A stretch of 64,000 bases of DNA. Source: Solirubrobacteraceae bacterium (GTDB lineage: Bacteria; Actinomycetota; Thermoleophilia; Solirubrobacterales; Solirubrobacteraceae). The stretch covers positions 186,001 through 250,000 of the forward strand of contig JALNWQ010000004.1 of assembly GCA_023230855.1 (NCBI GenBank), written 5' to 3'. Positions within the stretch are counted from its first letter, which is position 1. Each line of letters starts with the position of its first letter. The position numbers and the translations under genes are program-made. Below, in pieces: positions 1 through 9,490 of the stretch. Below the pieces are notes generated by a model that saw nothing but the letters and a program-made list of their open reading frames with translations, was not told where the DNA came from and did no database searches.

Positions 1-1278
<1,278 letters not shown>

Positions 1279-1288
1279 AGGGTCGGGG

Positions 1289-1294
1289 ATGCTA
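1289..1294 (-). promoter_or_regulatory. -10 hexamer TAGCAT upstream of the carboxylase gene
   Basis: Matches TANNNT and ends 10 bases before the ATG at 1278, so the transcript would carry only a few leader bases. A competing TACGGT at 1429-1434 sits exactly 6 bases before the alternative ATG at 1422. Confidence 0.45.
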
Positions 1295-1573
1295 TCCGCG
1301 CCGACGCCCACGACGCCGTCTCCCGGCTCGTGAACCGGACGGACGTCCCGTTGGACGTCGTCGGGCAGCCCGATGTGGACGTCCTCCGCGGTCCCGATCG
1401 GCGGTCCACCCGGCGCTGGCATCCGCCCACCGTATCGGGCGCGTCGTCCGGTGCCCCCCACCCGTTCGCGGGGTTCGCGCTCCGTGCCCCGGACGGAGGA
1501 CGGGTGGCGGGGGGGGTCCCGGCGGACCCACGGGCCGCCGGGACCCGGTCCGGATGTGGCCGGCCGGTGACCG

Positions 1574-1597
1574 GCGTACGGCGACGTCGCCGTACGC
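1574..1597. repeat. Perfect 24-bp palindrome
   Basis: Arms GCGTACGGCGAC and GTCGCCGTACGC abut with no loop. It lies 138 bases before the start of the secreted phosphodiester glycosidase gene, between two divergent genes, so it is not placed as a terminator. An operator for a dimeric regulator is the simplest reading. Confidence 0.6.
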
Positions 1598-1734
1598 AAA
1601 CCGAACGAACGATCGATCGTCACATCCGGGTGACGTCGCCCCCTCGCCCGCGGCGCAACGTGGCCGTCGCCCGGCGGCGGTCGTCGACGGGCGACCGGAT
1701 CACCGTCCCCAACCCGAACACGTCAGGAGCCCCG

Positions 1735-4700
1735 ATGTCCGGGATCTGCGTTTCCCCGCGGCGACGTCGCCACGGGATCCATGCCCTCGCGGTCGCGTCG
1801 CTCGCGATCGCCTTCGTCGCGCCGACCTCCGCGGCGGCGGCCCCCGAGCCGACGCCGGCCGCCGACCGCGAGCCGCTCTCGATCGTCGACACGACCGAGA
1901 GGATCGGGCCGGGCGTGACCCTCCGGCACGTCAAGACCGTCAAGCGGACGACGTTGCGTCCGAGCGCGACCGGGACCTCGTGGTACGACTACCACGTCCT
2001 CACCGCCGATCTCGCCGACGACGCGGTCTCGTCCGACCTCCTCTCCGGCGAGCACGTCACCTCGACCGGCGCGATCTCCGCGAAGGCCGACGCGGCCGGC
2101 GCGGTCGCCGGCGTCAACGGCGACTTCTTCGACATCGGCAACTCCGGCGCGCCACACGGCGTCGCCATCAAGGGCGGCGAGCTGCTGAAGAGCCAGAACC
2201 ACGGCGCCTGGGGCAACGCCGGCGTCGGACAGGACGGCATCGGTCGCACGATGGTCGACGTGTCGCTCGAGGCGAAGGCCACCTTCGGCGGCGCCGAGCA
2301 CCCGATCGCCACCCTCAACGCCCCCAACGTCAACGGGATCCCGGCGGGCTCGATGCTCGCCTACACGTCGCAGTGGGGCCCGACGAGCCGCGCCCGCGGC
2401 GTCGCCGGCGCCACCGACGTCGCCGAGGTCCTCGTCCGCGACGGCAAGGTCGTGTCGGTGAACCCGACCGGCGCCGGGGCGGAGGCCATCGCGGAGGACG
2501 AGCTCTACCTCGTCGGCCGCGAAGCCGCCGCCGAGGCGATCCGCGCGCTCGAGCCCGGCGACGACGTGGCGCTGACCTACGGCCTGAGGGACGAGGTCGC
2601 GAAGCAGCTGAAGTTCGCCGTCGGCGGCAACCGCGAGCTCGTCCGCGACGGCGAGATCGTGCCGCAGACCGACCACTCGGTCGCCCCGCGGACCCTCATC
2701 GGGTTCAAGGACGACGGCCGGACGATGATCCTCGTCACCGCCGACGGGCGCCAGGCGCCGGTCGACGGCCTGACGTTCCCCGAGGCCGCCGACCTCATGC
2801 ACCGGCTCGGCGCCGAGTCGGCGGTGAACCTCGACGGCGGCGGGTCGACGACGATGGTCGCCCGGCGGGCCGGCGACGACCGGGTCTCGGTCCGCAACGC
2901 GCCGTCGGACGGCTACGAGCGGGCCGACCCCAACGGGATCGGCGTCTTCGTCGCCCCCGGCAGCGGCAAGCCCGAGGAGCTCGTCGTCACCCCCGACGAG
3001 CCGCGGATCTTCCCGGGCCTCCACCGCACGCTCGACGTGAAGGCCGTGGACGGCAACGCCGTGGCGGTGCCGATCGCGCGCGGCGACGTCCGTTGGACCG
3101 CGAAGGGCGGCTCGGTCTCGGGCGGGCTCGTCGCCGCCCCCGCCGACGCGAAGGGCACGATCACCGTCCGGAGCACGATCGACGACGCGCTGACCGAGAC
3201 GAAGGTCCGCGTGCTCGGGAGGCTGCGGTCGCTGGAGCTCTCCAGCGACCGCCTGTCGATCCCCGAGACGACGAGCGACCCCGTGACCCTGCGGGTCACC
3301 GGCCGTGACGCGCACGGCTACGCCGCCCCGGTCGAGGCGAGCGACCTCGACCTCGAGTACGACGCGCGCGTCGTGCGCATCGCGCCGGGCGGGACCGGGC
3401 TGCGGGTCATCCCGAAGGGCAACGGCGGCACGGTCCTCACCGTCAAGGTCGCCGGCGAGGAGGCGAAGCTCTCGATCACGGTCGGCGTCGAGACGAAGCA
3501 CGTCCACGACTTCCAGCAGCAGGACGTCGGCGACCCGCCGAAGCCGATGTGGAAGACGAGCGGCACCGCCGGGACGGCGAAGACGCTGTCGAACACCCCG
3601 GACGGGCTGAAGCTCACCTACGCGAAGGCCCGGAACTTCGGGATCACGGCCAACGGCAGCGGGCCCGAGGTCCAGCCCGCGATCCCCGGCCAGCCGCTCC
3701 GCGTCCGCCTGCGCGTCCACGCGACGCAGGCCGCCGAGATGACGTACATCACCCTGCGCCAGGGCGACGGCTCGTACGTCGGCCTCTACGGCCCGTCGCT
3801 CAAGGCGGGGTGGCACGACTACGCGGTGACGCTGCCCCCGGGCACGGTCTACCCGCTGTCGTTCGACGCCTTCCAGGGCATCGAGACGAACGCGGCGCGC
3901 CAGGCCGACGGCGAGATCACGATCCAGTCGCTCGAGGCCGACGTCGCCGCCGACGTCGAGCTGCCGCCGATCCCGGCCCTGCGTCCCGACGCGCTCGTCT
4001 CGCCGGACGGTCGCACGAACGGGAAGGACGACTGGTCGTACGCGACGTTCTCGGACATCCAGTTCACCGCCACCGACCCGACGCTCGGCCAGGTCGGCGT
4101 CGCCGGGCTCAAGCGCGTCCGCGAGACCGACGCCGAGGTCGTCGTCCTCAACGGCGACATCACCGACTTCGGCGAGGCGGCCGACGTCGAGCTCTCCCGC
4201 GACATCCTCGAGGAGGGCGGCTGCCAGCTCGTCCCGTTCGAGCAGGAGATCGGCAAGCAGCTCCCCGCGAGCAAGACCGACGAGTCGATCCCCTGCCTCT
4301 ACGTCCCGGGCAACCACGAGTCCTACATCCGCGGGTCGCAGGGCACGCTGGACCAGTGGGAGGCGGAGTTCGGCGACGCCTACGGCACGTTCGACCACAA
4401 GGGCACGCGGTTCATCCTCCTGAACAGCGCGCTGGGCAACCTGCGCAACTCGGACTTCGCGCAGCTCGGGATGCTCGAGGCGGCGCTGAAGGACGCCGAG
4501 ACGAACGACGCCGTCGACAACGTCGCGGTGTTCGCGCACCACCCGACCGACGACCCGGCGGCGACGAAGTCGAGCCAGCTCACCGACCGGACGGAGGTCG
4601 AGCTGTTGCGCACGATGCTCTCCGACTTCCGCGACGCGAGCGGCAAGGGCGTGTCGATGACGGGGTCGCACGCGCAGATCGCGCACGTCGACCGCGTCGA

Positions 4701-6063
4701 GGGCGTGCCGTTCTCGGTGCTCTCGTCGACCGGCAAGTCGCCGTACGGGACCCCGGATCGCGGCGGCTTCACCGGCTGGACCCGGTGGGCGGTCGACCGT
4801 GACGCCGACGCGGACGGTCAGTGGCTGACCGCCGACGTCCGCGCGTTCGCGCAGGAGATCACCCTGAACGCCCCGGAGCAGGTCGAGGTCGGCACGGAGG
4901 GTCGGCTCTCGGGCTCGATCGTCCAGCCGTCCGGCGTCCAGCCCGGCTCGCGGGTCGTGCCGTTGACGTACCCGATGTCGGTGCGCTGGGGCGGCGACGA
5001 CGCGCTGGCGATCGGCTCCGGCGCGGCCGCGGTCGACGCGGCCCGCAAGGACGGCAAGGTCGCGATCCTCGACCCCGTCACGCGCAAGCTCACCGGCCTG
5101 CGCACCGGTGAGGTCGAGGTGTCGGTGACGAACGACTCGATGCGGCCCTACACCGACGACGCGTCGCTGGCGCCGGTGACGACGGCGAAGACGATCGCCG
5201 TCGTCGCGAACACCGGCCCGGGCCCGAAGGCGTCGACGTCGACGCCGGTGTTCGACGCCACGCCGCAGGGCGCGATCAGCGTCCCGCAGCCGGTGACGAT
5301 CACGAACGTCGGCGACCGGCCGCTGACGGTGTCGGGCCTGTCGATCGTGGCCGGGGACGACGCGTCGAAGGGCGAGTTCCTCATCGCCGACGGTGGCGCG
5401 ACGCCGATCGAGATCGCGGCGGGCGAGAGCCACGTCGTCCTCGTCCGCTACGCGCCGGGTCGCGAGAACGCGACGTCGACGGCGGAGCTCGTGATCGCCG
5501 ACGACACCGCGGCGCGCGAGCACCGCGTGACGCTCACCGGCACGAGCCTGCCGCCGGCCACCGGCAAGCCCGGCGAGGACGGCCGGGACGGCCAGGACGG
5601 CGCCCCGGGCCCGCAGGGCGACCGGGGAGACACGGGGGCCCGGGGTCCGAAGGGCGACACCGGGGCCCAGGGGCCGGGGGGCGCGGCGGGGCCGGTCGGG
5701 CCGGTCGGAGCGCCGGGACCGCAGGGTCCGAAGGGCGCTGACGGGACCGTCTCGTTCACGACCAGGCGGACGAAGGCCGCCAACGTCCGCCGCGGCCGGC
5801 TCGTGAGGCTCGGCTTCACGCTCCGCAACCGCACGACCGCCACGGTCGGCCGGTCGACGGCCACGGTCACGACCCCCGGGCGCCTGAAGGCGTCGGGTCG
5901 TCGCACGTACCGGGTGAAGTCGGTCCGGCCCGGTGCGTCGCGCACGGTGAGCGTGCGCCTGCGGGTGGGTCGCAAGGCGTCCCGGGGGACGCACACCGTG
6001 CGGGTGCGCCTCAAGGTCGGGGGCCGCACGGTCACCGAGCGGGTGAAGGTCCGCGTCCGCTAG
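1735..6063 (+). CDS. Secreted multidomain phosphodiester glycosidase / calcineurin-like metallophosphoesterase with collagen-like segment
   Basis: A 1442-residue exported protein. Residues 1-38 form a signal peptide (RRRRH, hydrophobic run, Ala-rich cleavage region). A phosphodiester glycosidase (NAGPA-type) domain spans about 80-390, with NGDFFD near 128-133 and NLDGGGST at 365-372. Ig-like and beta-sandwich segments follow. A metallophosphoesterase domain spans about 765-1060 with DIQ at 774, NGDITD 806-811, GNHE 859-862, HH 935-936 and GSHAQ 977-981. An ASH/choice-of-anchor-like beta domain (about 1175-1275) precedes some 20 uninterrupted Gly-X-Y triplets (1277-1337) and a basic Arg/Thr/Val-rich C-terminal domain. 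The ATG at 1735 follows CAGGAG. It probably cleaves phosphodiester-linked sugars and phosphate esters of extracellular polymers. The substrate is unknown and no LPXTG anchor is seen. Confidence 0.88.
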   Translation: MSGICVSPRRRRHGIHALAVASLAIAFVAPTSAAAAPEPTPAADREPLSIVDTTERIGPGVTLRHVKTVKRTTLRPSATGTSWYDYHVLTADLADDAVSSDLLSGEHVTSTGAISAKADAAGAVAGVNGDFFDIGNSGAPHGVAIKGGELLKSQNHGAWGNAGVGQDGIGRTMVDVSLEAKATFGGAEHPIATLNAPNVNGIPAGSMLAYTSQWGPTSRARGVAGATDVAEVLVRDGKVVSVNPTGAGAEAIAEDELYLVGREAAAEAIRALEPGDDVALTYGLRDEVAKQLKFAVGGNRELVRDGEIVPQTDHSVAPRTLIGFKDDGRTMILVTADGRQAPVDGLTFPEAADLMHRLGAESAVNLDGGGSTTMVARRAGDDRVSVRNAPSDGYERADPNGIGVFVAPGSGKPEELVVTPDEPRIFPGLHRTLDVKAVDGNAVAVPIARGDVRWTAKGGSVSGGLVAAPADAKGTITVRSTIDDALTETKVRVLGRLRSLELSSDRLSIPETTSDPVTLRVTGRDAHGYAAPVEASDLDLEYDARVVRIAPGGTGLRVIPKGNGGTVLTVKVAGEEAKLSITVGVETKHVHDFQQQDVGDPPKPMWKTSGTAGTAKTLSNTPDGLKLTYAKARNFGITANGSGPEVQPAIPGQPLRVRLRVHATQAAEMTYITLRQGDGSYVGLYGPSLKAGWHDYAVTLPPGTVYPLSFDAFQGIETNAARQADGEITIQSLEADVAADVELPPIPALRPDALVSPDGRTNGKDDWSYATFSDIQFTATDPTLGQVGVAGLKRVRETDAEVVVLNGDITDFGEAADVELSRDILEEGGCQLVPFEQEIGKQLPASKTDESIPCLYVPGNHESYIRGSQGTLDQWEAEFGDAYGTFDHKGTRFILLNSALGNLRNSDFAQLGMLEAALKDAETNDAVDNVAVFAHHPTDDPAATKSSQLTDRTEVELLRTMLSDFRDASGKGVSMTGSHAQIAHVDRVEGVPFSVLSSTGKSPYGTPDRGGFTGWTRWAVDRDADADGQWLTADVRAFAQEITLNAPEQVEVGTEGRLSGSIVQPSGVQPGSRVVPLTYPMSVRWGGDDALAIGSGAAAVDAARKDGKVAILDPVTRKLTGLRTGEVEVSVTNDSMRPYTDDASLAPVTTAKTIAVVANTGPGPKASTSTPVFDATPQGAISVPQPVTITNVGDRPLTVSGLSIVAGDDASKGEFLIADGGATPIEIAAGESHVVLVRYAPGRENATSTAELVIADDTAAREHRVTLTGTSLPPATGKPGEDGRDGQDGAPGPQGDRGDTGARGPKGDTGAQGPGGAAGPVGPVGAPGPQGPKGADGTVSFTTRRTKAANVRRGRLVRLGFTLRNRTTATVGRSTATVTTPGRLKASGRRTYRVKSVRPGASRTVSVRLRVGRKASRGTHTVRVRLKVGGRTVTERVKVRVR

Positions 6064-6069
6064 CACCGG

Positions 6070-6107
6070 GACCGGGCGGTCGCGTCGATCGACGTGGCCG
6101 CCCGGTC
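6070..6107 (+). terminator. Terminator hairpin after the secreted glycosidase
   Basis: Ten-bp arms GACCGGGCGG (6070-6079) and CCGCCCGGTC (6098-6107) enclose an inner 12-base palindrome. It starts 7 bases after the stop codon. There is no T-tract, as is usual at this GC content. Confidence 0.65.
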
Positions 6108-6155
6108 CGGACGGGGCGCAGGGCACCCCGCGCGAGGTCGTGGGACCATCGACGC

Positions 6156-6836
6156 ATGGTCCCGGTGCTCCGTGCTCGCGTCCTGCCGTTGCTCGCCGCC
6201 GTGCTGTCGGCGGGCCCGCTCGCCGGATCGGCCGGCGCCCACGGCGGCACGACGCTCGCCACGGGCCGCGCCGGCGACGCGCGGATCGTCGTCCAGGGCG
6301 CGGACCTGCCGGACGGGTCCGGGGGAGTGGACCTGTCGGTGGTGCTCACCGGCCCCGGCAGCGGCCCGGCTTCGCGGGTGACGTTCTGGGTCCGTCCGGT
6401 GAAGGGACGCGAGTTCCGCGTCCGCGCCACGCGCGACGACGGCGGCACGCACCACGTCGAGGTCGCCCGGATGTCGCGCGGGGCGTGGCGCGACTGGGAC
6501 GTGTCGGCGATCGTCCGTCTGGCCGGGGGCCGGACCGTCCGGGTGAGCACCGACCGGCGCGACCCTCCCGGGCCCGATCCCACGGCGACGACGGCGACGA
6601 CCCCGACGACGCCCGACGACGACGAGACGACGCCCGGGTCCGGCGACGGCGCGACGACGCCCGACGCCGGAGCGACGACCGCTCCCGACGCGACCGCTCC
6701 CACGGCGCAGGACGACGCGCCGGTCGACGTCACCGACGACGGCGACGACGGCGCGCCGGGCTGGGTCGTCCCGAGCGTCATCGTGCTCGCCCTGCTCGCC
6801 GGCGGCGTCGTCGTGCTGCGCCGCGGCCGCGACTAG
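6156..6836 (+). CDS. Exported, C-terminally membrane-anchored protein of unknown function
   Basis: A 226-residue protein I do not recognise as a named family. Residues 1-28 look like a signal peptide ending in AGA-HGG. A single beta-rich domain follows (about 30-130). Next comes a low-complexity Thr/Pro/Asp linker (about 135-195) typical of cell-wall spacers, then a hydrophobic segment (about 201-220) ending in RRGRD, consistent with a type I membrane anchor. The domain has the size of copper-resistance CopC-like or FixH/YtkA-like beta-sandwiches and starts with a His, but no metal-binding motif is clear. It follows the terminator of the secreted glycosidase gene by about 50 bases and lacks an obvious Shine-Dalgarno sequence. 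It is convergent with the next gene. Confidence 0.75.
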   Translation: MVPVLRARVLPLLAAVLSAGPLAGSAGAHGGTTLATGRAGDARIVVQGADLPDGSGGVDLSVVLTGPGSGPASRVTFWVRPVKGREFRVRATRDDGGTHHVEVARMSRGAWRDWDVSAIVRLAGGRTVRVSTDRRDPPGPDPTATTATTPTTPDDDETTPGSGDGATTPDAGATTAPDATAPTAQDDAPVDVTDDGDDGAPGWVVPSVIVLALLAGGVVVLRRGRD

Positions 6837-6857
6837 GCGCGACCCCGGTCCGCTCCG

Positions 6858-6873
6858 CGCCGGCTCGCCGGCG
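6858..6873. terminator. Bidirectional hairpin between convergent genes
   Basis: CGCCGGC-TC-GCCGGCG stem lying between two convergent stop codons (6836 and 6927). It is short but well placed. Confidence 0.4.
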
Positions 6874-6926
6874 GGAGGACCGCCCGTCGACCGTCGGCCG
6901 GACCGGAGGGAGATCCGCGAGACGGC

Positions 6927-8483
6927 CTACCGCTGCTGCAACCGCCCGGCCCACGCCCCGAGCGTGTCGGCCGCGGCGCGCGCCTGCGCGGACGTGCCGG
7001 CGTCGTTGGGGTGCACCGGGGCGGACGGGGCGCCGGCCTTCGGGGCGCTCGCGCCGAGGAACTCGCGGATGAGCTCGGCCGGGCCCTGCAGCGCGGGCGG
7101 GGACGACAGGTACGGGTCGGACGATCCGATGACGTGGCCGGAGAACCGTCGCTCGGTGGCGTCGGCCTTCGCGGCCACCCCGTGAGCGGCGGCGCTCTGC
7201 GCCATCTGCTGGTTCACGAGCGTGATGAGGCCCTGGATCATCGTCCGCTCGGCCGCCGAGAACGAGAACCCGGCGAAGGGGTTCCAGCCGCCGGTCTGGT
7301 GGTCGATGACCTGCGGGTACCCGAGCGCGAGGATGTCCGCGCCGGGCGCGGCGTCGCGCAGCTGGGCGAAGAGCCGGTCGTAGGCCTGGCGGAGGGGGCC
7401 GCGGATCCGCGCCTCGGCCCCGGACCGCGCGCCGAGGCAGTCGCCGTCCAGGCAGCGGCCGAGGATCCCGATGAGGTCGGCGTCGTTGCCGCCGGCGACG
7501 ACGGTGACGAGGGTCGGCCCGGTCCGTGCGGCGAGCTCGCGGACGAGCCCGTCGATCTGGGTCTCGCCCCCGAGCTGACCGGCCCCACCCTGGCCGGTGC
7601 GGAGCATGTGGGGGATCATCGCGCCGTTGCAGGCGAGCAGGACGGGGGCGGGGGCGAGCGTCGTCGGGAGCTTGCGGGACCACGCGCCGCGCGCCTGACC
7701 GCAGGTCGCCGAGCCCTGGGCGCCTCCGACGCCGGCGCCCGACGCGTAGGAGTCGCCGAGCGCGACGTGGTGGGCGTAGCGGACGACGCCCGCGGGACGC
7801 ACCGACGGCCCGGCGGCGGGCGTCCCCGGAGCCCCGTCGGCGAGCGGGGTGACGACGTAGGCGATCCAGTGGCCGGGAGCGTCGGCGGGCAGCGGGTCGG
7901 TCGTCGACGTCCCCGTCACGGCCCCGGCGATCCGCACCGTCGTGCCGGTGGTGCGGTCGACGCGATCCACGGCGTAGGCGTCCGCGCCGGCCACCGCGTC
8001 CCAGCCGACGGTGGCGACCCCACCCGCCACCGTCGTCCGGACCGGCCCGACGAACCGCAGGCCGGCCGACACCTTCGGTCGACGCCCGTCGACGCCCGGT
8101 ACGCGCACGACCCGCGAGCGCGTGCGGCGCGTCGCGCCGTCGCGCAGGCGGTACCGCAGCCGCACGGCGTAGCGCCGGCCCGGCTCGAGTCGGCGGACGC
8201 GGGCGCTCCGGGCCGCCGCCCGCCGCGCGCGGGTGCGGAACCGCTTCGTGCCGCTGCGACGCACCTGCACGTCGACGCGGCGCACCCCGGTGACGCGGCT
8301 CCACCGCACCGTGGCGGTGCGCCCGTCGACCGACACCCGTGGGGCGGCCTGCGACGGCCGGACCTGTTGCGACGCCGCCCCGGCGGGCGACGCGGGCCCG
8401 GCCGCCATCGCCACGCCGGCGATCGCGGCGACGGTCGCCGCCGCGGAGCGGCGGCCACGACGGGCGGTGTCGACGGCGTACAT
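6927..8483 (-). CDS. Secreted SGNH/GDSL-family hydrolase with an N-terminal fibronectin type III-like region
   Basis: A 518-residue exported lipase/esterase. Residues 1-37 are a signal peptide (RRGRR, then an Ala-rich hydrophobic run). One or two fibronectin-III-like beta domains span about 45-230. The SGNH domain follows, with block I GDSYASG at 243-249 (nucleophile Ser245), the block II region near CNGAM, block III GGND at 331-334 and block V HPND with catalytic His491. Cys residues at 261, 285, 344 and 349 could form disulfides, as in secreted actinobacterial esterases of this type. It probably cleaves ester bonds of lipids or acetylated polysaccharides outside the cell. Homologous starts vary, so the N-terminus is approximate. 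A 13-bp hairpin lies 29 bases upstream. Confidence 0.88.
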   Translation of the reverse strand: MYAVDTARRGRRSAAATVAAIAGVAMAAGPASPAGAASQQVRPSQAAPRVSVDGRTATVRWSRVTGVRRVDVQVRRSGTKRFRTRARRAAARSARVRRLEPGRRYAVRLRYRLRDGATRRTRSRVVRVPGVDGRRPKVSAGLRFVGPVRTTVAGGVATVGWDAVAGADAYAVDRVDRTTGTTVRIAGAVTGTSTTDPLPADAPGHWIAYVVTPLADGAPGTPAAGPSVRPAGVVRYAHHVALGDSYASGAGVGGAQGSATCGQARGAWSRKLPTTLAPAPVLLACNGAMIPHMLRTGQGGAGQLGGETQIDGLVRELAARTGPTLVTVVAGGNDADLIGILGRCLDGDCLGARSGAEARIRGPLRQAYDRLFAQLRDAAPGADILALGYPQVIDHQTGGWNPFAGFSFSAAERTMIQGLITLVNQQMAQSAAAHGVAAKADATERRFSGHVIGSSDPYLSSPPALQGPAELIREFLGASAPKAGAPSAPVHPNDAGTSAQARAAADTLGAWAGRLQQR

Positions 8484-8511
8484 GTCGCGGTCATCGACCC
8501 GACACGACGAA

Positions 8512-8540
8512 CGTTGAGCCCGGGAGCCCCGGGCTCAACG
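8512..8540. repeat. 13-bp perfect inverted repeat upstream of the SGNH hydrolase gene
   Basis: Arms CGTTGAGCCCGGG (8512-8524) and CCCGGGCTCAACG (8528-8540), loop AGC. It may be a second terminator for ferritin transcripts or an operator or leader hairpin for the hydrolase gene that starts at 8483. Position alone does not decide. Confidence 0.55.
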
Positions 8541-8584
8541 CATGTTGCAGTCGGCGCACGAGCGCCGGCCGAGCCGCCCGGGCG

Positions 8585-8601
8585 GGGGCGCGTCGCGCCC
8601 C
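8585..8601 (-). terminator. GC-rich hairpin after the ferritin gene
   Basis: GGGGCG...CGCCCC stem 41 bases downstream of the ferritin stop codon, in a locally very GC-rich stretch. Confidence 0.4.
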
Positions 8602-8641
8602 GGGCGGTGGCGGCGCGACGGGTCGGCCACCGCGCCGCCGG

Positions 8642-9175
8642 TCAGGCGTCGCCGCCGGCCGTGGGGGGCGCCCCGGCCTCGTCGTCGTCCCCGCCGAACC
8701 CCTCGCGGGCGAGGAACTCCTCGACCCACAGCGGGTTGGCCTGCGACCGCGTGACGGTGGTGAGCAGGTCGGACATCGTCGCGACCTCCTCGACCTGCTC
8801 CTTGAGGAACCACTGGACGAACTGCTCGGACTGGTAGTCGCCGGCGTCGCGGGCGACCTTGGCCAGGTGCTCGATCTGACGCGTGACCTCGCGCTCCTGC
8901 TCCAGCGCGGTGCGGACCGGCTCGACGATGTCCGAGAACGCGTTGACCGGCGCGGCGACGGCGGGGATGACGACGTCGGCGTCCTGGTCCATGAGGTACT
9001 GGACCATCTTCAGCGCGTGCCCGCGCTCCTCGAGCGCCTGGCGGTAGAAGAACGCCGCCAGCCGCGGCAGCGTCTCGCGGTCGTAGTGCACCGCGACGGC
9101 CACGTACTGCTGGCTGGCGGCGAACTCGTGGGCGATCTGGTCGTTGAGCGCTTCGACGAACGCTGGGGCGGGCAT
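8642..9175 (-). CDS. ftn: Ferritin (non-haem, FtnA type)
   Basis: Oxidises Fe(II) and stores it as a mineral core inside a 24-subunit cytoplasmic shell. The 177-residue chain has the four-helix ferritin pattern with the complete ferroxidase set in FtnA numbering: Glu17, Glu50 and His53 at site A, Glu94, Gln127 and Glu130 at site B/C. There is no Met for inter-subunit haem in the bacterioferritin position, so I call ferritin rather than Bfr. A short acidic Gly/Asp tail (about 159-177) extends past helix E. The ATG at 9175 lies 7 bases after a TAGCAT hexamer on the same strand, suggesting a leaderless mRNA. No iron-regulator box is obvious. Confidence 0.95.
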   Translation of the reverse strand: MPAPAFVEALNDQIAHEFAASQQYVAVAVHYDRETLPRLAAFFYRQALEERGHALKMVQYLMDQDADVVIPAVAAPVNAFSDIVEPVRTALEQEREVTRQIEHLAKVARDAGDYQSEQFVQWFLKEQVEEVATMSDLLTTVTRSQANPLWVEEFLAREGFGGDDDEAGAPPTAGGDA

Positions 9176-9182
9176 GGTCGCG

Positions 9183-9188
9183 ATGCTA
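9183..9188 (-). promoter_or_regulatory. -10 hexamer TAGCAT of the ferritin gene
   Basis: Ends 7 bases before the ATG at 9175, so transcription should start at or next to the start codon (leaderless). Confidence 0.6.
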
Positions 9189-9254
9189 GACGGTCGATTC
9201 GCCGCACCGGCGGCCCGGATCCGCCGTCCCGTGCACGACGCGACCGGCGAGGTC

Positions 9255-9260
9255 TACGCT
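9255..9260 (+). promoter_or_regulatory. -10 hexamer TACGCT of the Cys-rich mini-protein gene
   Basis: Ends 8 bases before the ATG at 9269. This spacing favours that ATG over the one at 9263. Confidence 0.55.
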
Positions 9261-9268
9261 GGATGCGG

Positions 9269-9445
9269 ATGGCGTCGGACGTCAAGACGAAGAAGAAGTG
9301 CTGCAAGAGCAGTCCGCGCTGCAAGAAGTGCCCCGTGGTGTGGAAGCGCCTGGAGACCGAGGGCCTCGCGGAGCGCGAGGGCAAGCGGTTGTACCGGCCG
9401 TTGAAGGGCCTGAAGCAGAAGCACCTCAAGCACGCGCGACGCTGA
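9269..9445 (+). CDS. Small basic Cys-cluster protein, function unknown
   Basis: A 58-residue, strongly basic protein with a four-Cys cluster near the N-terminus: Cys11-Cys12, Cys18 and Cys21 (CC-x5-C-x2-C followed by PVV). The remainder is Lys/Arg/Leu-rich (KGLKQKHLKHARR at the end), like a small helical nucleic-acid-binding or metal-binding protein. Resemblance to short conserved actinobacterial proteins of the CC..SP.C..CPVV type is from memory and gives no function. Start at 9269 is chosen because of the TACGCT hexamer 8 bases upstream; ATG 9263 would add two residues. It is divergent from ferritin, sharing about 95 bases of intergenic DNA, so a metal-related role is possible but unproven. 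Confidence 0.7.
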   Translation: MASDVKTKKKCCKSSPRCKKCPVVWKRLETEGLAEREGKRLYRPLKGLKQKHLKHARR

Positions 9446-9477
9446 CGTCCGCCGGTCGACCCGGCGGTCCCAACGGC

Positions 9478-9483
9478 TACGCT
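9478..9483 (+). promoter_or_regulatory. -10 hexamer TACGCT of the UDP-xylose synthase-like gene
   Basis: The same hexamer as the preceding gene, ending 7 bases before ATG 9491, with no Shine-Dalgarno sequence between. A leaderless transcript is expected. Confidence 0.6.
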
Positions 9484-9490
9484 GGCGCGC

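Larger units (their letters stand above)
1279..1734. other. Divergent intergenic region (456 bases)
   Basis: Lies between the minus-strand carboxylase gene and the plus-strand secreted glycosidase. It holds two possible -10 hexamers for the carboxylase (TAGCAT 1289-1294 and TACGGT 1429-1434, minus strand), a perfect 24-bp palindrome at 1574-1597, and a Shine-Dalgarno-like CAGGAG at 1724-1729 for the downstream gene. I see no convincing gene in it; open frames here lack coding character. Confidence 0.7.

Noticed and set aside
1723..6126. A 4.4-kb minus-strand open frame opposite the secreted glycosidase
   Set aside because: Shadow frame with repetitive Arg/Asp/Val composition; the plus-strand protein has clear signal peptide, motifs and ribosome-binding site.
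6156..6836. CopC-like copper protein call for the small exported protein
   Set aside because: Size and a His after the signal peptide are suggestive, but no conserved copper-binding His/Met pattern or copD neighbour is present.
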